From positions 1-64,000 of the forward strand of contig NZ_DAOKZA010000005.1 of NCBI RefSeq assembly GCF_035325925.1: a DNA stretch of 64,000 nt, in the 5' to 3' direction. This document shows, one piece after another, positions 60,459 to 64,000 of the stretch (positions are counted from its first letter, which is position 1; each line of letters starts with the position of its first letter). The notes under the pieces are model-generated. The model was not told where the DNA came from. It did no database searches and saw only the letters and a list, made by a program, of their open reading frames with translations. The stretch is from Calidifontimicrobium sp035325925. GTDB lineage: Bacteria > Pseudomonadota > Gammaproteobacteria > Burkholderiales > Burkholderiaceae_C. The position numbers and the translations under genes are program-made.

Positions 60459-62389
60459 GCCGCCCTCCGCAGTGCCGGATACGTCTTGGCGTCGACGATC
60501 CTCAGCGTCGCCGACACGCTGCCGGTGCGCCCGTCCTCAAACTTGACCTGCGTCTCGATGTACTGCTCGCTCTTGCCGCCGTACATCGCGTCGACGAGCA
60601 CCCGGTACTTGTCGCCGATGTAGCCGCGGCGCACCTTGCGCGTGCGCGTGAGCTCGCCGTCGTCGGCGTCGAGCTCCTTGTGCAGCACCAGGAAGCGGCT
60701 GATCTGGCTGCCGGCGAGCTTGTCGTCGGCGGCGAGGTCGGCGTTGACCTTCTCGACGCACTCGCGGACCAGTTCGAGCACCTCCTTCTTGCACGCGAGG
60801 TCGGTGTAGCCGGCGTACGGCAAGTTGCGTCGCTCGGCCCAGTTGCCCACCGCCTCGAAGTCGATGTTGACGAAGGCGCAGACCTTGTCGCGCTGGTCGC
60901 CGAAGGCCACCGCCTCCTTGATGTGCGGGAAGAACTTGAGCTTGTTTTCGATGTACTTGGGCGCGAACATCGCGCCGTCGGCCATGCGGCCGACGTCCTT
61001 CGCGCGGTCGATGATCTTCAGGTGTCCCCCGGCGTCGAGGAAACCGGCGTCGCCGGTGTGGTACCAGCCGTCGGGCGTGAGCACCTCGGCGGTGGCCTCG
61101 GGGTTCTTGTAGTACTCCTTCAGCAGCCCGGCCGACTTGACGAGGATCTCGCCGTTGTCGGCGAGCCTGATCTCGACGCCCTCGATCGGCACGCCCACCG
61201 TGTCGGCCTTGGCCTCGTGGTCGGGCTGCAGGCAGACGAATACCGCGGTCTCGGTGCTGCCGTACAGCTGCTTCAGGTTGATGCCGATCGAGCGGTAGAA
61301 GGTGAACAGGTCGGGGCCGATCGCCTCGCCGGCGGTGTAGGCCACGCGCACGCGGCTGAAGCCCAGCGTGTTGCGCAGCGGGCCGTAGATCAGCAGGTTG
61401 CCCAGCGCGTAGTTCAGCCGGTCGAACGTGCCCACGGGCCTGCCGTCCATGCGCGCCGGGCCGACGCGTCTGGCCAGCTCCATGTACCTGTGGAACAGCC
61501 AGCGCTTGATCGCGCCGGCGTCCTCCATGCGGATCATCACGCTGGTCAGCAGCGCCTCGAAGATGCGTGGCGGCGCGAAGTAGTAGGTCGGCCCGATCTC
61601 CTTCAGGTCGATCGTCACCGTGCTCGACGACTCGGGGCAGTTGACCACGTAGCCGCAGGCCAGCCACTGGGCGTAGCTGAAGATGTTCTGCCCGATCCAC
61701 GCCGGCGGCAGGTAGGCGAGCACCTCCTCGTGCTCGGTCAGCCTGTCGAAGCGCGCGCCGGCGCTGGCGCGGTCGAGCAGCGTGAAATGCGTGTGCACCA
61801 CGCCTTTCGGGTTGCCGGTGGTGCCCGAGGTGAAGAACATCGCCGCGACGTCGTCGGCGCGCCCCTTGGCGACCTCGTCGTCGAACAGCCGCGGGTGCTG
61901 CTTGTCGTGCTCGGCGCCGGCGGCGAGCAGCACGTCGAGCGACGCCAGCCCTGGCTCGGCGTAGTTGCGCAGCCCGCGCGGGTCGTCGTACCAGATGCGC
62001 GCCAGCTGCGGGCACTGCGCGCGGATCTCGAGCATCTTGTCGACCTGCTCCTGGTCCTCGACGATCGCGAAGTCGACCTCGGCGTTGCGGATCGGGTAGA
62101 CGAACTCCGCCGCCACCGCGTCCTGGTACAGCGGCACCGGCACGGCGCCGAGCGCCTGCGAAGCCAGCATCGCGGCGTACAGGCGAGGGCGGTTCTCGCC
62201 GACGATCACGATGTGGTCGCCGCGCTTCAGCCCGGCCTGCTCGAGCCCGCAGGCGAGCTGGCGCACCAGCGTCGCCAGCGCGGCCCAGGTCAGCGTCTGC
62301 CAGATGCCGTACACCTTCTCGCGCAGCGCCGGCGCCTGCGGGCGCTTGACGGCGTGCTCGAGCAACAGGCGGGGGAACGTGGCGGTCAC
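60455..62389 (-). CDS. long-chain-type acyl-CoA synthetase (AMP-binding ligase)
   Basis: 644 residues. The P-loop FTSGTTGNPKG is at 187-197. QLYGSTETAVF, DGWYHTGDAGFLDAGGHLKIIDRAKDVG and the C-terminal lysine region TRTRKVRRGYIGDKY follow. It activates a carboxylate to a CoA ester; co-location with a Liv transporter suggests that the imported acid is its substrate. GTG 62389 has AGGAG six bases upstream. It is the first gene of a ten-gene minus-strand run. Confidence 0.93.
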   Translation of the reverse strand: MTATFPRLLLEHAVKRPQAPALREKVYGIWQTLTWAALATLVRQLACGLEQAGLKRGDHIVIVGENRPRLYAAMLASQALGAVPVPLYQDAVAAEFVYPIRNAEVDFAIVEDQEQVDKMLEIRAQCPQLARIWYDDPRGLRNYAEPGLASLDVLLAAGAEHDKQHPRLFDDEVAKGRADDVAAMFFTSGTTGNPKGVVHTHFTLLDRASAGARFDRLTEHEEVLAYLPPAWIGQNIFSYAQWLACGYVVNCPESSSTVTIDLKEIGPTYYFAPPRIFEALLTSVMIRMEDAGAIKRWLFHRYMELARRVGPARMDGRPVGTFDRLNYALGNLLIYGPLRNTLGFSRVRVAYTAGEAIGPDLFTFYRSIGINLKQLYGSTETAVFVCLQPDHEAKADTVGVPIEGVEIRLADNGEILVKSAGLLKEYYKNPEATAEVLTPDGWYHTGDAGFLDAGGHLKIIDRAKDVGRMADGAMFAPKYIENKLKFFPHIKEAVAFGDQRDKVCAFVNIDFEAVGNWAERRNLPYAGYTDLACKKEVLELVRECVEKVNADLAADDKLAGSQISRFLVLHKELDADDGELTRTRKVRRGYIGDKYRVLVDAMYGGKSEQYIETQVKFEDGRTGSVSATLRIVDAKTYPALRRAA

Positions 62390-62473
62390 TGCGGTCTCCT
62401 GCGGACGAGGGGCAGGGGCGCGTGGGCACCCCGGGACCGTGGCGTCCTGAGGGGTCCGATTCTGGGAACATGT

Positions 62474-62503
62474 TTGACGCCGGGTTGTCGTTGCGACGAC
62501 AAT
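62474..62503 (+). promoter_or_regulatory. possible promoter of the Crp/Fnr gene
   Basis: TTGACG (62474-62479) and GACAAT (62498-62503) are separated by 18 bases. The -10 and the spacer overlap the inverted repeat 62485-62502, so a bound regulator would block it, consistent with autorepression. Inference from sequence alone. Confidence 0.35.
62485..62502. promoter_or_regulatory. 18-bp inverted repeat, candidate Crp/Fnr-family operator
   Basis: Perfect arms TTGTCGT and ACGACAA around TGCG, located between the divergent ligase and Crp/Fnr genes. The TTG...CAA ends recall FNR/CRP-type half-sites, though the spacing is not the standard FNR 14-bp or CRP 16-bp pattern. Confidence 0.5.
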
Positions 62504-62535
62504 CTGCGGGCTTGTCCTATGCGGCTTTTCCCGAG

Positions 62536-63252
62536 GTGAGATCCGGCGTCGTGCCGGCAACGGCGCTGCTGGCGCGCTCGCGCGCGCCGCATGCCGTCGA
62601 GCTGCGCAGCATCCCGTGGCTGCGCACGCTCGACCGCGTCGAGCGTGCGCGTGCCGAGGCCGACCTGCGCGTGGTCGACGTCGAGGTCGGCGAGTACGTG
62701 TGCCGGGTCGGCCGTCCGGTGACCTACTGGTTCGGGCTGATCGACGGGCTGCTGAAGATGAGCAACGACAGCGCGCTGGGCCTGCCGATGACCTTCACCG
62801 GGCTGCCCCCCGGCGGCTGGTTCGGCGAAGGCACGGTGCTCAAGCACGAGCCGTACCGCTACAACATCCAGGCGCTGCGGCGCAGCGTGGTCGCCGGGCT
62901 GACGGTGGCCACCTTCGACTGGCTGCTCGACCGCAGCATCGGCTTCAACCGCTTCGTGATGATGCAACTCAACGAACGGCTGGGCCAGTTCATCGGCGCG
63001 CGCGAGATCGACCGCCTGACCGAGCCTGACCAGCGCGTCGCGCGCAGCCTGGCCGCGCTGTTCCACCCGGTGCTGTATCCGGGGGTCGGCGAGCTGCTGC
63101 GCATCACGCAGCAGGAGCTGGGTTACCTCGTCGGGCTGTCGCGTCAGCGTGTCAACGTCGCCCTCGGGCACCTGCAGCAGCAGCAGCTGATCCGCATCGA
63201 GTACGGCGGCGTGCGCGTGATCGACCTCGAGCGGCTGCGCCGCTACGGCTGA
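62536..63252 (+). CDS. Crp/Fnr-family transcriptional regulator
   Basis: 238 residues from GTG 62536. The cyclic-nucleotide-binding-like domain (about 25-140: DVEVGEYVCRVGRPVTYWFGLIDGLLKMSND, GWFGEGTVL) is followed by the dimer helix and a Crp helix-turn-helix (ITQQELGYLVGLSRQRVNVALGHL). The FNR cysteine cluster is absent, so it is not an oxygen sensor of that type. Divergent from the ligase-Liv operon, which it probably controls. ATG 62470 and GTG 62551 are in-frame alternatives; 62470 would place the candidate operator inside the gene. Confidence 0.83.
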   Translation: MRSGVVPATALLARSRAPHAVELRSIPWLRTLDRVERARAEADLRVVDVEVGEYVCRVGRPVTYWFGLIDGLLKMSNDSALGLPMTFTGLPPGGWFGEGTVLKHEPYRYNIQALRRSVVAGLTVATFDWLLDRSIGFNRFVMMQLNERLGQFIGAREIDRLTEPDQRVARSLAALFHPVLYPGVGELLRITQQELGYLVGLSRQRVNVALGHLQQQQLIRIEYGGVRVIDLERLRRYG

Positions 63253-64000
63253 GCGCCGCGCAGGGGGGCGGCGTCGGGCGTCGGGTTCGCGACCCCGGCC
63301 GCGACGTGCCCGGCGGGCACGTGCGACGCCGCGTGCTCGACGTGGCCGGTCTGGTCGTCGAAGAAGAAGTCGGGCTCGAACTCGCGCAGGAACTCGCCCT
63401 TCGGCAGGCCGCCGAGGAACATCGCCTCGTCGACGTCGATGCGCCAGTCCATCAGCGTGCGGATCGCGCGCTCGTGCGCCGGCGCGCTGCGCGCGGTGAC
63501 CAGCGCGGTGCGGATGCGCATGCGCGGCGCCGGCTGCTGCTGCAGCCGGTGCAGCGCCTCGAGCAACGGCTTGAACGGCCCCGGCGCCAGCGGCGTCGCG
63601 GCGCGCGCGTGCTCGTGGTCGTGGAACGCGTCGATGCCGCCGCTGCGGAACACCCGCTCGGCCTCGTCGGAGAACAGCACCGCGTCGCCGTCGAAGGCGA
63701 TGCGCACTTCGTGTGGGTGGCGCTGCGACGCGCGCGCGCTGTGCGGGTACACGCGCGCGGCCGGCACGCCGGCGGCCAGCGCGGCGCGCACGTCGGCCTC
63801 GTTGGCCGACAGGAACAGGTTGGCCTTCAGCGGGCGCAGGTAGCGCCACGGGCTCTCGCCGCGGGTGAACACGCCGCGGTCGATCGCCAGCGCGTAGTGG
63901 CGCGCCGAGCGGAACACGCGCAGCCCCGACACCGGGTCGTTGCGCGACAGCACGACCACCTCGACGCGCTCGCGCTCGGCGCCATCGGCGTTGAACGCCA
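63243..64000 (-). CDS. 5'-nucleotidase (PF06189-like), partial at the right edge
   Basis: About 252 C-terminal residues are present; the N terminus lies outside the window. Motifs include VVVLSRNDPVSGLRVFRSARHYAL, LKANLFLSANEADVRAALAAGVPAARVYP, IAFDGDAVLFSDEAERVF and DEAMFLGGLPKGEFLREFEPDFFFDDQTGH. These match the cytosolic 5'-nucleotidase family related to mammalian NT5C1, which dephosphorylates nucleoside monophosphates. It ends ten bases inside the convergent Crp/Fnr gene end. Confidence 0.85.
   Translation of the reverse strand, partial: AFNADGAERERVEVVVLSRNDPVSGLRVFRSARHYALAIDRGVFTRGESPWRYLRPLKANLFLSANEADVRAALAAGVPAARVYPHSARASQRHPHEVRIAFDGDAVLFSDEAERVFRSGGIDAFHDHEHARAATPLAPGPFKPLLEALHRLQQQPAPRMRIRTALVTARSAPAHERAIRTLMDWRIDVDEAMFLGGLPKGEFLREFEPDFFFDDQTGHVEHAASHVPAGHVAAGVANPTPDAAPLRGAQP

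Overview
The window is about 70% G+C, densely packed and free of recognisable mobile elements, CRISPR arrays or tRNA/rRNA genes. Gene content points to a betaproteobacterium of the order Burkholderiales, probably near the Rubrivivax/Leptothrix/Ideonella/Methylibium group. The clues are a Bug-type solute receptor, DUF1840 and DUF6776 proteins, the order bactofilin-erpA-anmK-M23 peptidase-tyrS, HemJ instead of HemG or HemY, and a phoH-ybeY pair. The assignment rests on gene content only. Nothing in the sequence names a species.

Layout: 1-2.4 kb holds p-hydroxybenzoate catabolism (pobA, a divergent AraC regulator and the start of a secreted protein). 2.5-5.9 kb holds two overlapping c-di-GMP genes (HD-GYP, then PAS-GGDEF-EAL with a degenerate GGDEF). 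5.9-7.9 kb holds an FAH-family hydrolase, DUF1840 and a histidine phosphatase. 8.3-14.9 kb is a type IV pilus minor-pilin operon (pilE-fimT-pilV-pilW-pilX-pilY1). 15.1-19.6 kb is a three-part ABC exporter downstream of ruvB. 19.6-21.2 kb holds copper genes facing ruvA. 21.2-23.8 kb is a two-component system. 24-25.4 kb is phoH-ybeY. 25.5-29.1 kb is hemB-corA-EamA with divergent hemJ. 29-31.3 kb holds VanZ, a thioredoxin-like ferredoxin and a hydrolase. 31.4-35.9 kb is dacC-dat-ybeD-htpG. 36-38.7 kb holds srkA, DUF2726 and a GNAT enzyme. 39.1-41.6 kb holds rplM-rpsI, DUF6776, bactofilin and erpA. 41.9-45.9 kb holds anmK, an M23 endopeptidase and tyrS. 45.9-51.8 kb is a glycosyltransferase/flippase block, a cation diffusion facilitator, dtd and a VOC protein. 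51.9-62.4 kb is a run of ten minus-strand genes: an acyl-CoA ligase, a full Liv-type ABC transporter, a PaaK-like ligase, a Bug receptor and two unknown proteins. It faces a Crp/Fnr regulator. The window ends inside a 5'-nucleotidase gene.

How parts work together: the 52-62 kb block looks like an uptake-and-activation module, in which an organic acid is imported by the Liv transporter and loaded on CoA by one of two ligases. The divergent Crp/Fnr protein, next to a perfect inverted repeat, is its likely regulator. The pilus operon supplies the minor pilins and the PilY1 tip adhesin, and the neighbouring c-di-GMP enzymes could tune surface behaviour.

The least ordinary signals are in non-coding DNA. 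A modular hairpin repeat occurs at least five times, plus a one-hairpin fragment and a doubtful copy, always just after a stop codon and in the same orientation relative to that gene. At least five start codons have a -10-like hexamer ending 5-7 bases upstream, which suggests leaderless mRNAs. htpG has a consensus-matching heat-shock promoter, and structured RNA spans the livH-livM junction. No wholly new multi-gene defence or metabolic system could be supported.
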